DNA of 64,000 nt from Rhodocollybia butyracea (GCA_015501585.1 JADNRY010000130.1:109336-173335); one strand, 5' to 3'; counted from the first letter of the stretch, positions 30,239 to 42,785 are shown. Notes: a model not told the origin generated them from the letters alone. Numbers and translations: made by a program.

Positions 30239-31504
30239 ACTGCGGGGTTTACCCAATAATCCAGCCCAGAATATGTTGAGAAAACCCTGGGATTATTCTC
30301 GGCTATGCCTGAACAGATTTTTCTGTGTAAGTACAAAAGCATTCTGTGATTACTATTCTAGACATAGTTAAGGATTTTTTAAACTAGTTCTTGTACAATC
30401 TTGAGATTTTTATTTTAAACAAGTCTGACTGAAAAACTATGAGTATTCTACCCCCGCAAATCTTGGGAAATCACTTTGTAAAGTAGCATAGAATATAGCA
30501 AGAACATCTAGAATAATCTTTGCATAAATCTAGATTATCACTATGAATATTACCTAGAGCTCATCCAGAGGATACCATGGGATCTTTAAAAAAATTCTTA
30601 TAGTAATAAGGACCGGAAAATTGAAGATATTATTAGAAAAATCCGTGCGTGGAAAACATGAGCTTTTTAGAAATGAACTGGCTCGGATTATATGTACCAG
30701 ATGTCAAGACATCTAGACATCGAGACATTGATGACATCTGGACGTCGGGATGTGTTACCATCGGGACATCTTGGACATTGGGATGTGTGACAGTATGCGG
30801 AGAGTCAGGGTGTCAGGATTGAGGGATTGAGGGACTTTTGCACTGGACCATCAAACAGAAAATAGATAGAGATGTTTCATATGAAACAAGTCTGGTGGTA
30901 TATAATCTATACACAAAGGCCTATCAATCCCGAATTCCCGACATCATGACTCTCCATACACTTACTGTCACACATTCCGATGTCGCAGATGTCCCGACTG
31001 TACCACATCCTGACATCCAGACATCATCGACGTCCGGTACATATAATCCGAGCGAGTTTATTCAAACAAACCTCATGTTTTCCATGTGCGGATTATACCA
31101 ATAAAATCTTTAGTTTTCTGACCTTTATTACTTGATGAATATTTTAACAAATCTCATGGTAGCTTCTAGCTAATCTCTAGGTAAAATTGGCAGAGGTAAT
31201 CTAGCTTTATGCGAAGATTATTGTAACTATGCTTACTATGATCTATGTCATTTTATGAAGAAATTTCACAGTATATTCTGGCATAGGATACTTGCAGTTA
31301 TCCAAAGAGAGTTATTCAAAATAAGAACCTCAAGATTGTGCAAGGACACGTGTAAAAAATCCTTAACTATGCCCATAATAATAATCATTGAATGTGTCCA
31401 TACTTATGCAGAATTTTCTGTCCAGGAATAGCCAAGAATATTGACACCTAATCCTAGCGTTTTCTCATACTTTTTTGGGCCAGATTATTGGGTAAACCCC
31501 ACAG
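30239..31504. repeat. Inverted duplication inside gypsy gag
   Basis: The arms are inverted around about 30867; for example GGGGTTTACCCAATAATC at 30244 pairs with the reverse complement ending near 31500. The right arm contains the gag codons for PLWGLPNN. The arms are visibly diverged. The centre holds degenerate GACATC/GATGTC repeats (30700-31030). There is no gene of its own. It may be a foldback element or a local inverted duplication that copied the edge of gag. Confidence 0.6.
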
Positions 31505-32210
31505 TGGATACATATCCAAGTCATGTTGAATAAATCCAACAGGGAATGATCTGTACGGATTAGCATTAACCAAGGCAGCAGGAGGGGAAACCTCTGTGTT
31601 AGAGAACACTCCACTGAGGTCAGCCAAGGGCAAACCTCTACCAACTACAGTCACTGAGGCCACAGGCGCAGGAAACTGCTTCAAAAGTGCACCATACAAA
31701 ATCGGTTGTTTAGTTTTCTCATGAGCCTTGGTAGCAAAGGCAGCCATTTCAGCAGTCAACGGGCACCATGGAACATCCAACTTGACATTGGGACACACAA
31801 GATTGCCAGAGGTATCAACACCAGAGGATTTGTGACCTTTCAAGGGAGGGAATCGGAAGTTAGATCCAGAAGAACTAGGGCCAGCACGAGAGGACTGGGA
31901 AGATTGGGAGGGTTGGGCAGAACCATTGCATTTCACGGGATGTGTATTATCATAGTGTGACAACACGTCGCTGAGCTTATTTGAGGGAGCAGGATTCTTC
32001 CACTTCTTAGAGTGATGCTCTAGATCATTCACAGCAACTTTCCACTTGCTCAAGACCATGTCAGGCTTGATGTCCTCCTTTTTCTCAAGGAGGTAGTCCT
32101 GAAAGTCCTTAATGAGACCCGGTTAATGATGGCAAGCAGCTGAGCATCAGAGTAATGAAAGTTTGTCCCCTCAAGGCAGTTGTTCAAACTTTCCATACTG
32201 TTGACAATGT
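31454..32210 (-). pseudogene. Gypsy gag, C-terminal part
   Basis: The open frame 31454-32059 reads VLSKWKVAVNDLEHHSKKWK, a Ser-rich stretch (SQPSQSSQSSRAGPSSSG-like), then PWCPLTAEMAAFATKAHEKT and FPVGFIQHDLDMYP. The piece 32060-32210 joins the N-terminal part across the MITE (NIVNSMESLNNCLEG). At least one frameshift near 32120 is present. I call it gag by position between the 5' LTR and protease; no zinc knuckle is visible. Confidence 0.55.
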
Positions 32211-32900
32211 TAAAGATGTCCACAAGTCCGGGTCAAGTAGTACCCGGATCCGTTGCATGGGTACTTGTGGGCCTCAAGGGGCTACCTGTGACCTGTATAT
32301 ATCCATGGGAGACAGATACCCGGATCCGCAGGTAGTTTAACACAAGTACTTGCAGGTACTTGCGGATCCCAGCCAACACAGGTACTCACAAGATACTTGT
32401 GAGTATCTGCAAGTATTTAGTACTTACAATAATAATAAAATGGTTACTACATGCAAGGTATGAGTGTGAGATACTCAGTAGGTGCCTAGTGCATAGAATA
32501 GAGCATGATGTAGGTAGAGAACAGTAGTCCTTGACTGATACAAGTCTAGAAGCTAAAGAGAGACTATATTCATCATAGTGTACTATAGTGCATATAGCAA
32601 CTTATAACTTGCTACATGCTAGGTGGACATATGAGCTGCTCAAACAAGGTCTATTGCATAGAGGAGAGCATATTTCAGCCTTTATTTGTGCGATAAAAAA
32701 ATATTCTTCCCCTCCCACAAGGTGCTTTTGGCTTCTTGCAAGTACCTGCAAGTAGCTTAATTTTTTTGAAGTGATACCCGTGACCCGCTGTAATCCGTGG
32801 GAAACAGAAACCCGGATCCGCAGGTAGTGATACCTGCGAGTATTCCCACGGCTCCTACCTGCGGGTACTTGCGTGGCACTTGGACTCGTGGACATCTTTA
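32211..32900. mobile_element. 690-bp MITE in gypsy gag
   Basis: The ends are TAAAGATGTCCACAAGTCC and GGACTCGTGGACATCTTTA. Subterminal blocks are rich in ACCTGCAGGTA-like and ACCCGGATCCGCAGG motifs. Removing it restores the gag frame (DYVKF then NIVNS) with no clear target duplication. Shorter relatives are at 40403-40738, 57022-57357, about 41331-41403 and 56286-56393. Confidence 0.7.
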
Positions 32901-33493
32901 GAACTTGACATAGTCCAAAAAGGCACCTGCACCAGTACTCTTCATCATCAGTTTATCACATTGATCAGCAGCGATGCAGGGCCAATCTGAACCACAGAAG
33001 TGGGAACAAAGCTCAATGAAATCTTTCAACCAGAGGTCATCATGAGAGACTTTGTTAGACTCCAACCAGTGTGTATCCTTATGCTCACACCAGGTGTCGC
33101 GGTAAAGCTGTTTGATTGCTAGATCATCGGTGAGCTTGAGAAGTTTTGCATGTTTTGAGATTGCACACTGGAGATCATTAAAGTCCTCAACATTGAACCC
33201 AGTTTTATCAACAATGGAAGGGCCAAGGTGTTTGCCATTACCAAAGTCAATATGACATGTCAAATGCAAGTGGACATAACAAATGAAGCAGATGAAGTAG
33301 TGGAAGCGATTGAAGAGGCCGGTGAAGGAGGGTTAAGGACGGGAGGGGAAGGGAGCAGTGAAGGTGAGTTAGGAGTTGGAGTATCAGGTGTAGCGTCGGC
33401 AGCAATAGTCTTGCTGCAAAGGACACAATCCGTTTGGCCAGAAGTGGGTTTAAAAGCCAGGGTTTCCTGTGAAATCAACAGGTTATCAGACAT
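32901..33493 (-). pseudogene. Gypsy gag, N-terminal part
   Basis: The likely start is MSDNLLISQETLAFK at 33493. A zinc-like CVLC pair and a Ser/Pro/Thr linker (residues about 25-75) are followed, after a frame change near 33260, by a helical region: HIDFGNGKHLGPSIVDKTGF, QCAISKHAKLLKL and CSHFCGSDWPCIA. Its position directly after the 5' LTR and leader supports gag. I do not match it to a named family. Confidence 0.5.
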
Positions 33494-33604
33494 CGTAGAA
33501 ATAAAGGACTACACAAGTATAGAGGCAAGGTACAGGATCACACAAGTACAGAAGCAAACAGCGAGACAGTAAAGCTTGACCTTATGCAAGGGTACAAGTG
33601 ACAG

Positions 33605-34060
33605 TGTAAAGATGCCCTAGACACTAGAAGCAACAACGTGGCAAGCGGCGTGGTACTAACAATAGTCACCAACAACAGAGACAGGGATATATTATGTGTG
33701 ATTTATCTTGGTGTATCAAATGAAAAAAAGGCAAGATTGTGATGGCAAGAGAAAAAAAGGAAAAATAGATGTGCTCATAGTCGTTAAGGCAGCAAGCGAG
33801 AGTCAAAACAAGGTGTGTGCTTTGAAAAAAAAAAGTGGAAGCGTCCTATGGATAGGACGAACACTCACAAACAAACACTTCAATGGAACCTTGTAGTATT
33901 CGGTGATACGTTGGGATTGTACAATAAGATTATCAATGTGAGAGTAATTGAAGAAGAAGAGAAGAAGCAAAAGTCAGAGTGTAGCTTTAAATATGTACAT
34001 ATTTAGAGTAATAATGTGATTAGCATGTGATCATCAAGTAATCGTGCTAACGTGTTTACA
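33605..34060 (-). repeat. Gypsy 5' LTR
   Basis: On the minus strand it begins TGTAAACACG. Its inner end is placed at a matching TTTACA, giving 456 bp. The outer 230 bp repeat the sequence at 166-411. The inner boundary is uncertain because the other copy is truncated. The 34061-34211 stretch beyond it is non-coding. Confidence 0.6.
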
Positions 34061-34211
34061 TCAGACTCATAGTAACAGGTGCTGAACAAAAATTAGGTTT
34101 GCACAATTTGTTCCACTGTTGCACCCTGTACAAAGTGATAAATGGCAGTATACAGTACCAGACAACCAACAAAATTGGAAACAAACAATTTGAGCAGAAT
34201 AGGTAAATCAG

Positions 34212-37200
34212 CTATGGAGGAGATCCTTGGTAACATTTGACCCAACCAAAGCCATGTGCAAAATTCTGGAAGTTGAGAGTGGCTAGTTCAGCATTTGAAA
34301 TAACTAACTGCAAAGGGGGTACCAGAAGTGTTTGCCGATATTCAAGAGGAATCCAAAGTAGCAATGAGTTGGAGCCACAAAGCCAACCCTCAGTGGTAAG
34401 GAAGAAGGTTGAGAAGGGGAGTTGGTGGTATGGCAGATAGTGATCAGGGTGAGAGCAGAAAGTAAGGACAGATGGGGAAAGACTCAATGGAGGAGGTTGT
34501 TTTGCTACTGGACCTGGAACCATCAACTGGGTTGTGGGACCAGGAACAGGGGGTGGGGATTCAGAGCTAATCTGTCTATGTGATGTTGCTGACCTGAGAT
34601 AGTGAGTGTGTCCCTTCAAAGGCCTTCCCATTGGTTTCCCACTCTGTGCATCCCAGACCCTCACTGACTTGTCAGAAGAGCCAGACACAATCCTGCTGCC
34701 ATCTGGGGAGAATACAACTGATGTGACAGAGTCAGTGTGTCCCTCCAAAGGCTTTCCCACTGGTTTCCCACTCTCTGCATCCCAGATTCTCACTGACTGG
34801 TCATCAGAACCAGACACAATCCTTCTGCCATCTGGAGAGAATGCAACTGACCATACAGAGTAAGTGTGTCCCTCAAAAGGTTTCCCTACTGGTGTCCCAC
34901 TCTCTATATCCCAAACTCTCACTGACTTGTCAGGAGAGCAAGACACAATTCTTCTTCCATCTGGGGAGAATGCAACTGCCCCAACCCAGTCAGTGTGTCC
35001 CTTAAAGGGCTTTCCAACTAGTTTCCCACTCTCTGCATCCCATACTCTCACTGACTTATCATAAGAACCAGACACAATCCATCGGCCATTTGGGGAGAAT
35101 GCAACAGACGTGACAGAACCAGTGTGCCCCTCAAAACACCTTCCTACTGGTTTGCCACTGTCTGCATTCCAGACCCTCACTGACTTGTCATCAGAGCCAG
35201 ACACAACTCTTCTGCAATCTGGGGAGAATGCAACTGAGCAGACCCAGTGAGTGTGTCCAACTAATGGCTTTCCAACTGGTTTCCTGCTCTCTGCATCCCA
35301 GATTCTCACAGACTTGTCATAGGAGCCAGACACAATCCATCGGCCATCTGAGGAGAATGCAACAGACCGGACAGAGCCAGTGTGCCCCTCCAAAAGCTTT
35401 TCCATGGGTTTGCCACTCTCTGCATCCCAGACTCTCACTGAGTTGTCATCAGAGCCAGACACAATCCTTCTGCCATCTGGCGAGCATGCAACTGATGTGA
35501 CAGAGTCAGTGTGTCCCCCCAAAGGCTTTTCTGTTGGTTCCCCACCCTTGGCATCCCAGACCCTTACTGACTTGTCAGAAGAGCCAGACACAATTCTTTT
35601 TCCATCCAGGGAGAGTGCAACTGACCTGACAGAATCAGTGTGTCCCGTCAAGGGCATTCCCACTGGCTTCCCACTCCTGGCATCCCAGACTTGCACTGAA
35701 CAATCATTGGAGCCAGACACAATTCTTCTGCCATCTGGGGAGAATACAACTGATGTGACCGAGTTTGTGTGTCCCTCAAAGGGCTTTCCAACTGGGTTCC
35801 CACTCTCTGCATACCACACTCTCACTGTCTGGTCATCAGAGCCAGACACAATCCTTCTGCCATCTGGAGAGAATGCAACTGCCCTGACAGAGTCAGTATG
35901 CCTCTGCAAGGGTGGCTTCACTGGTTTCCCGCTCTCCGCATCCCAGAGTCTTACTGACTTGTCGTCAGAGCCAGACACAATCCTTCTGCCATCTGGGGAG
36001 AATGCAACTGACCGGACCCAGTCAGTGTGTCCCTCAAAGGGCTTTCCCACTGGTTTTCCATTCTCTGCACTCCAGACTCTCACTGACTTGTCAGGAGAAC
36101 AAGACACAATCCTTCTACCATCTGGGGAGAATGCAACTGACCAGACCCAGTGAGTGTGTCCCTTCAAGGGCTGTCCTATCGGTTTCCCACTCTCTGCATC
36201 CCAGACTCTCAATGACTTATCATAAGAGCCAGACACAATCCTTCTGCCATCTGGAGAGAATGCAACTGCTGTGACATAGTTAGTGTGTCCCTGCAAGGGT
36301 TTTCCCACTGGTTTCCCACTCTCTGCATCCCAGACTCTCACTGACTTGTCATCAGAGCTAGACACAATCCTTCTTCCATCTGGGGAGAATGCAACTGACC
36401 AGACTAGGCCAGTGTGCCCAAACAGTGCAGTTTGCAAGTTTGACCACCTATCTTTGTGTCCGTTGCATAATGAAACCATTCCATGGCCATGTTGACCATA
36501 AACCTGTTGGAGAATTGACTCCTTTGGCATAAAGGGTATTGCTGACAGATAGAGATGTGGTGTAGAGTCTGTGATAGCCTGTCCAAACACTCTCACAAAC
36601 TGTTGTATCTCATTCAATAATGTTTGAAAACTACTCATTTGTTGATCCTATTATACAGTCATCAGCTCTGGTTACCTAGAGAGAGTCATTAGACTCAACC
36701 TTTAGCAACCAATGTTGTATATTTCCTGCAGGTATAGAAACGCGCTCCATTAGGGTCCGTAACGTTCTTTGCTTTGACTTCATATTCATCAGTCAAAAAT
36801 CCCCTTCAATGCTATATGTTTACATACCTTATTGCCCAACCACATCCACTTCCTTGTATTTTCAATAGCTCGAGACACCACGTGAAGCCTTTGATATACA
36901 CTCAATACCTCGATCCAGAATAAAGAGCACTTGTACCAGAACTCCTTCACTAAGCTCATCACACTATTGTTTGCCTTAATCTCACATAGATGCTCATCCC
37001 AAAAACAGCTTGCATATTCAAGTTCCCGTGGAATCGCCTTTGCTATCCTAGCTTTCATATCTTTCACTTCTGAGTTCAACACATGGGAACTCTTTAAATC
37101 ACACATATTGAAGTGCAAATCCTTAGCCATGAGTTGGAGAGAACCCCGAACCAAGGTGGTGTGCCCTTGAGAAATATTTACTGCAAATTTTCCACTCCGA

Positions 37201-37376
37201 GTTTCATCTAAGAGAAAGTCACGGATCGATGTATGCACAGGCCTTACTGGGGTGTCCAATGTATCAACACCAGTGAAGAGGGATCCCAGAAAACAAATCA
37301 CTTCATCAATGGCACTGGATGCAGGTTCACGTGATTTGCCATGATATATGTTGAACAAATGTGAAAATCTCACCAA
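34212..37376 (-). CDS. NWD-type NACHT-WD40 gene, N-terminally truncated
   Basis: Exon 2 (34212-36647) encodes the linker AITDSTPHLYLSAIPFMPK, then 14 WD40 repeats of 43 residues (GHT..V.SVAFSPDGRRIVSGS.DKSVRVWDAESGKPVGKP), then a C-terminal tail with GWLCGSNSLLLWIPLEYRQ. Exon 1 (36828-37376) has the region after NACHT in these proteins (TPVRPVHTSIRDFL, LEYASCFWDEHL). A 180-bp intron is inferred: donor GTATGT at 36827, acceptor TAG at 36648, frame kept. These are fungal NOD-like receptors; the repeats form a ligand-sensing propeller. The P-loop NACHT part is missing upstream of about 37400, so it is probably a pseudogene fragment unless a distant exon exists. Confidence 0.85.
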
Positions 37377-38407
37377 GTGGGATTCACATATTTTCTAATG
37401 CTTTCATTGAAAACATTGTAAAATCATGTTAAAGCTGAGACATATAGATTTACAATTAAATATGTATAAGGGGCAAAAGTCATCCTGAACATATGGTGGA
37501 AACATAGTGCTTCCAGTCAATATATAATGCTTATATATCCCTCATTCCTGGTGCTACATACAAAAGACATACAGAAACATTATTCAAAACATCTGCTATA
37601 ATTTTGCTGAACTTATGAGAAGCCGCTTTTTGGTTTCTTCTTTATAAGGAGCAAGAATTATGAAATATGTATGCTGAGCAAACATATATAAATAATGCAT
37701 ATATGTTTTCTATTAATTGTAAGATGTATGGAAAAGTTCTGCTATAAATTTTGCTGAACTTATGAGAAGTAGATTTTTGATTTTTTACATATAATGTGCC
37801 ATAATTGTGAGATATATATGTTTAGCAAATGTAGATATCTAGCTCCTATATGTCATTCATTGCTTGTAATATATATAAGCAACATGCAAAAAAGTAATGG
37901 TATATATATGCTATAATTTTGCTCAAGTTATACTCCAGTTTTTTACCTATAATGAGCCATAATCATGCAAACACATCTTCATTATTAATTGCAGAACATG
38001 GAGAATATATGCTGGAATTACACTAAAGATAAATAATGTTTCACATAATTTTATGAATCTTCAGTAATGCAATGCTGATACTACGGAATGCTGGTTTATG
38101 TAAGTTATGCTATGAATAATATAACTATAATGAGTATATGAAAAGTGAATGTCCCTGTTTAGTAAAGATATATAGAAAGTATGAGGTATGTCATTAGCAT
38201 AATATGAATGTCATGATTACTGACATAGAGTGAATAAATGTATGAACTATTGTACCTATTTAGTGCCTATAAGTTTCTTATCTGTTTGGAATGAAGATGC
38301 ACCATTATTGAAAAAACATGCAGCTCAAACACTAAAAATAGTGAAAGAGTTATGTTAAGCTATGGTATAGGTCAGCACAAAGGCATCAAGATGATTTTGA
38401 TGGATTA
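37312..38407. repeat. NWD exon edge and flank, duplicated at 59340
   Basis: The sequence from ACTGGATGCAGGTTCACGTG onward recurs in the same orientation from 59340, at clearly lower identity. The first 70 bases are NWD exon (SHLFNIYHGKSREPASS on the minus strand). The rest is AT-rich and non-coding with TATATA-rich runs. I see no gene in 37400-38407. Confidence 0.75.
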
Positions 38408-38759
38408 TGACAACTGCACTTTCAGGTGTATTGATCATTATTTCATGACATTTGAATGAACAGACAGAAAACATACAAAGAGCAAATGTGGATGTTATGA
38501 GAAGTTTGAATAGCTAATGATGTCAAGATTGTTCACCTGGGGTCTAATATTGGAGAAGTAAGACTTATGGAAACAAGAGGGATATATCATGGAGAATATT
38601 TAAAGGCATATCAAAATAATAAGAAAGAGCATGTATAGAAAATGGGAAATGAATGTGAAAAGTTTGAGAAGATAAATAGAAATAGGATGGTTATAAGATT
38701 GAAGTGAAACAAGAATATTATGTTGAAGTAAAATATAGTCAAGACTACAAAGAGGGTAC

Positions 38760-41640
38760 AGATAGTCTATTGATAGGCTACACAAAGGGCACAGAGAGGC
38801 AATGCTGAGGCTACAAATAGGCTACAGCCTATAGGCAACACTAAGGCTATGAGTAGGGTATGGATAGGCTACATGAAGGGTACAGATAGGCTACAAATAG
38901 AGTACAAGTAGGCAACATCAGGGGTACAGATCATAGGCCATGGAAGGGATACAGATAGGCTACTCTGAGGCTACAGATAGGTTACATCAAGGGCACAGGT
39001 AGGCTACATATAGGCTACAGATAGATTACAAGTAGGCAACACCAGGGCTACACATAAGCTATGGATGGGTGACAGATAGGCTACTCAAAGGCAACAAATA
39101 TGCAATAGATAGGTGACACCAAGGCTATAAATAGACTATAGATAGGCTACAGATAGGTTACAAGTAGGCATCACCAAGGCTACAAATAGGCTATAGATGG
39201 GCTACAGATATATTACAAGTAGGCAAGACCAGGGGTACATTGAAGTGTGCCATGGATGGGCTACAGGAAAGCTACTCCAAGGCCACAAATAAGCAATAAA
39301 TAGGTTACACCGAGGCTACAAATAGACTATAGATAGGCTACAGATAGATTACAAGGAGGCAACACCAAAGGTACAAATAGTCTATGGAAGGTCTACAGAT
39401 AGGCTACTCTAAGGCTACAAATAGGCTGCAGATAGACTACAGATAGATTACAAGGAGGCAACACCAAAGCTACAAATAGGCTATAGACAGGCTCTGGCAG
39501 ATAGATTCCAAGTAGGCAACACCAGGGCTACACATAATCTATGGATAGGTTTCAGATAGGCTACTCCAAGGCTTTAAATATGCAACAGACAGGTGACACC
39601 AAGGCTACAAATAGACTATAGATAGGCAAGGCTATGAGTAGGGTATAAATAGGCTACATGAAGGGTACAGATAGGCTACTCTGAGGCTACAAATATGTTA
39701 CAGATAGACTACAGATTGATTACCCCCAGGCAATACCAAGGCAATGATTAGACTATAGATAGGCTGCAGATAGATTACAAGTGGGCAACACCAGGGGTAC
39801 AAATAGGCTATGGATGGTCTACAGATAGGCTACTTGGAGGTAACAAATAGGCAACAGATAAGTTACACCAAGGCTATGGATGGTCTACAGATAGCCAATT
39901 GTAGGTGTGACCACTATGAAACTTTGTAGTGCGCCGCAGGTGCTAGAAAATTCTTTTGTACATGTAGCACTGGCAACTCAATTTTTTTTTTGTAAGGTCC
40001 CTCAAATATCTGTGAACAGGTGTGACCTTTCAGACAATCTGGGTCCCTTGTGACCCATGACTTATGAACTGCCTGAAATGGTACAGTAGATTACCAGTAG
40101 GCAATGCAGATAGATTACAACCAGGCACAAATAGATTACATATAGGCAACACCAGGGGTACAAATAGGCTGTGGATGGGCTACAGATAGGCTACAACAAG
40201 GCTACAGATGGACTATAGATAGACTGCAGATAGATTACAAGTAAGCAGCACCAGGGGTGCAGATAGGGTATGGAGGGGCTACAGAGAGGCTACTGATAAA
40301 GGGTTCAAAGACTACAAATAGATTACAAGCAGGAAACACAAGGAGGATGGTCTACAAATAGGCAACAGATAGGTTACACCAAGGCTACAGATAGGCTACT
40401 AGTAGGGATGGACACGAGTCCAGATCCCGGTAAACCTGGACCTGCTGCACAGGTACCTGCACCCAAAAAAACACAACCTGTGACCTGACCCGGACCCATG
40501 GGAAACGGGTATCTGGATCTGCCGGATCCGGGCCATGCAGGTCGACCTGCAGGTATTTGTAGGTATTTGTACTTAAAATATACTTTATAGGTCTGAAAAT
40601 CCCCAAGGGCTGACCTGTGACCTGACCCGCACCTGTGGGAACAGGTACCTGGATCAGCCGGATCCAGGTCAGGCGGGTATTTCCACAGGTTAAACCAAGT
40701 GGGTCACCTGTAAAGAGCTGGACTTGTGTCCATCTTTATAGGCTACAGATAGATTAAAAGTAGGCAACACCCGGGGCACAGATAGGCTATGGATGGGCTA
40801 CAGATATGCTACTCGGAGGCTACAAATAGGCTACAGATAGATTCCATCAAGGGTACAGCTAGGCTACAGATAGACTACAGATAGATTACAAGCTGCTGCA
40901 ACAAGCAGGCAACACAAAGGCTACAGATAGGTTACAAGTAGGCAACTCCAAGGCTACAAATAGATAGATTACAAGCAGGCAACACCAAGGCTATAAATAT
41001 GCTATAGATAGGCTACAAGTAGGCAACACCAAAGGTACATATAGGCTATGCATGGTCTACAGATATGCTACTCCAAGGTGACAAATAGGCAACAAATAGG
41101 TTGCACCAAGGCTAAACATATACTACAGATAGGCTACAGATAGATTACAAGTAGGCAACACCAGGGGCACAGATAGGCTATGGATGGGCTACAGATAGGC
41201 TACAGATAGGTTACATCAAGGGTACAGATAGGCTACAGATAGACTACAGATAGATTACAAGCAGGCAACACAAAAGCTACAGATAGGTTACAAGTAGGCA
41301 ACATCAGGGCTACAAATAGGCTACATGGGAATGGGTACCTGGATCCTGTGTTCCCATGTGTTGAATCCACGGGTCACCTGTTAGGACCTGGACTCATGTC
41401 CATCCTTAGCTATAGATAGGCTACAGATAGGCTACTGTGAGGTTACAAATAGACAACAGATTGGTCACATCAAGGGTACAGACAGGCTACAGATAGATTA
41501 CAAGCAGGCAACACTAAGGCTACAAATAGGCTATAGATAGGCTACAGATAGATTACAAGTAGGCAACACCAGGGCCCAGGGGTACAGACAGGCTACTCCG
41601 AGGCCACAAATAGGCAACAGATAGGTTACAAATAGACTAT
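38760..41640 (+). repeat. Minisatellite A, left arm
   Basis: Degenerate tandem repeats built from GGCTACAGATAGATTACAAG and GTAGGCAACACCAAGGCTAC modules, with sub-periods near 10-12 bp and longer mixed units. The mirror copy is at about 56045-59000, and inner pieces lie at 47337-47910, 48600-49166 and 49400-50029. No gene is present in it. It is interrupted at 39895-40090 by non-repeat sequence and at 40403 by a MITE. Confidence 0.9.
40403..40738. mobile_element. 336-bp MITE in minisatellite A, left arm
   Basis: The ends are TAGGGATGGACACGAGTCC and GGACTTGTGTCCATCTTTA. Subterminal regions carry GGATCTGCCGGATCC-like motifs. TAGGCTAC is found close to both ends and could be an 8-bp hAT-type duplication, but the satellite background contains that word often. 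The mirror copy is 57022-57357. Confidence 0.75.
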
Positions 41641-41649
41641 AGAGCACTC

Positions 41650-41832
41650 ATGGCTGCACATACATCCATGAACCCATTGTTCCGACCTAGTGACAGACAA
41701 CCCTTCACCTGCCACAACTGCGGCAAGCCAGGGGATATGGCAAGGAAGTGGCCAAGGGCAGTGGTATGGAAGGGAAAGGGCAAAAACAGGGCTAACAGAA
41801 CCAGGACTTGCACAGCCTCCTCACATCAATGA
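41650..41832 (+). pseudogene. Gag fragment with degenerate zinc knuckle (left arm)
   Basis: A 60-residue frame has FTCHNCGKPGDMARKW where a CX2CX4HX4C knuckle would read C-C-H-C. The His and last Cys are replaced, so zinc binding is lost. It lies directly before an LTR fragment, and the same lesion occurs in the right-arm copy (55862-56044). It is most likely a remnant of an LTR element gag. Confidence 0.5.
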
Positions 41833-42387
41833 CTCAATATCAGTCATTGCACAGCATTCTGCAGTCAGGCTGACTGATCCACAGCATTTCTGCAGTTATG
41901 ACTCAAAACTATAGTACATATTAAACAGTATATAAGAAGGCTTGATTTACCAATGTAAGGTAGATGTATTATTTTTTTGAATCCAACCCCCACTTGTTTG
42001 CTGTTATCACTTGTGTGAATCACCAGACCAACTCATTGTATCTTGTTGAGCTATCTCCAAGTTGTATCTACTAATATTTACCTGTTGAGCTATCTCCTAG
42101 TGAATACCTCTTTAATTGCCACTTGTTGAGCTATCTCTGAGTATTAGACACCACACTCACTACTACTTGTTGAGCTATCTCCGAGTACTAGACACCACAC
42201 ACACTACTACTTGTTGAGCCATCTCCGAGTATTAGTTCTGATCCATATTACTACTTATTAAGCTATTTCTCAATGTAACCATATTATTATTTGTTGAGCT
42301 ATCTCCAAATAATAACTTCTGTGATTACAAACTAGTTACTGACTGTCCTTGAGCCTAGTTGTTTGAGTATATATTCTTTGCCTAGCG
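41808..42387 (+). repeat. LTR fragment of the gag-only family, left arm
   Basis: Matches the LTR at 18294-19348 from its TGACTCA sites through the TATA region and AGATGTATTATT (the self-primer with one C-to-T) to the hairpin array. It stops at GCCTAGCG, where copia-2 is inserted. The remainder of the LTR is preserved only in the right arm at 50030-50150. Confidence 0.85.
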
Positions 42388-42773
42388 TGTCAAAAGGGGA
42401 GCTACACGCCAAGGAGCTCCCCCCCCCTGCCTTTGCTTCTGGGTCAGATGGGACATGTTTAGGTGTAAGAAGGTTTATCCCTCAGGGGGATCTGATGTTT
42501 TTCCTTTGCTTATTTTGTTTATCCCTCCTCTTCATTTATCCAAGTGCCTAGTATTGACTTGGCAGTTTTGTGTAGTTAGTTATATAGAGGACAAGTCGTC
42601 CTTTGTCCCTCAGTCGTTTGTATACTTCTGAGGGTACGTTGATTTATTTATATGTTTATGGAACTTATACTTACACTTATATATGTAGCTTGTACTTACT
42701 AAGTTCCACAGGTAATTACTTGCAATACAAGTTGTTTGTATACTTCTGAGGCTCGTACTTACTAAGTTCCACA

Positions 42774-42785
42774 GGTTATGGGCCC
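42774..42785 (+). promoter_or_regulatory. Copia-2 primer binding site
   Basis: GGTTATGGGCCC directly follows the LTR, identical to the copia-1 site. It is complementary to the anticodon arm of initiator tRNA-Met. Confidence 0.75.

Larger units (their letters stand above)
166..34060 (-). mobile_element. Chromodomain Ty3/gypsy element, heavily interrupted
   Basis: On the minus strand the order is LTR (33605-34060), gag pieces (33493-31454 and 30238-30175), the Fb1 nest, protease, reverse transcriptase, RNase H, integrase with chromodomain, and a partial LTR (166-411). This is the canonical order of Ty3/gypsy chromoviruses. Removing the insertions leaves about 6-7 kb. Catalytic motifs are still readable (YIDD in RT; D, D, E in integrase), but every frame is broken. 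Insertions recognised are two solo LTRs, a 170-bp repeat in RT, the 24.5-kb Fb1 nest, an inverted duplication and a 690-bp MITE in gag. It is the oldest layer of the region. Confidence 0.8.

Noticed and set aside
35380..36153. 257-codon plus-strand frame opposite the WD40 gene
   Set aside because: It is the antisense of a 129-bp coding repeat whose period is a multiple of three, so stops are avoided on both strands by repetition.
38760..41640. Possible CRISPR-like array
   Set aside because: The repeats are contiguous and degenerate with no unique spacers of constant length, and the organism is evidently eukaryotic.
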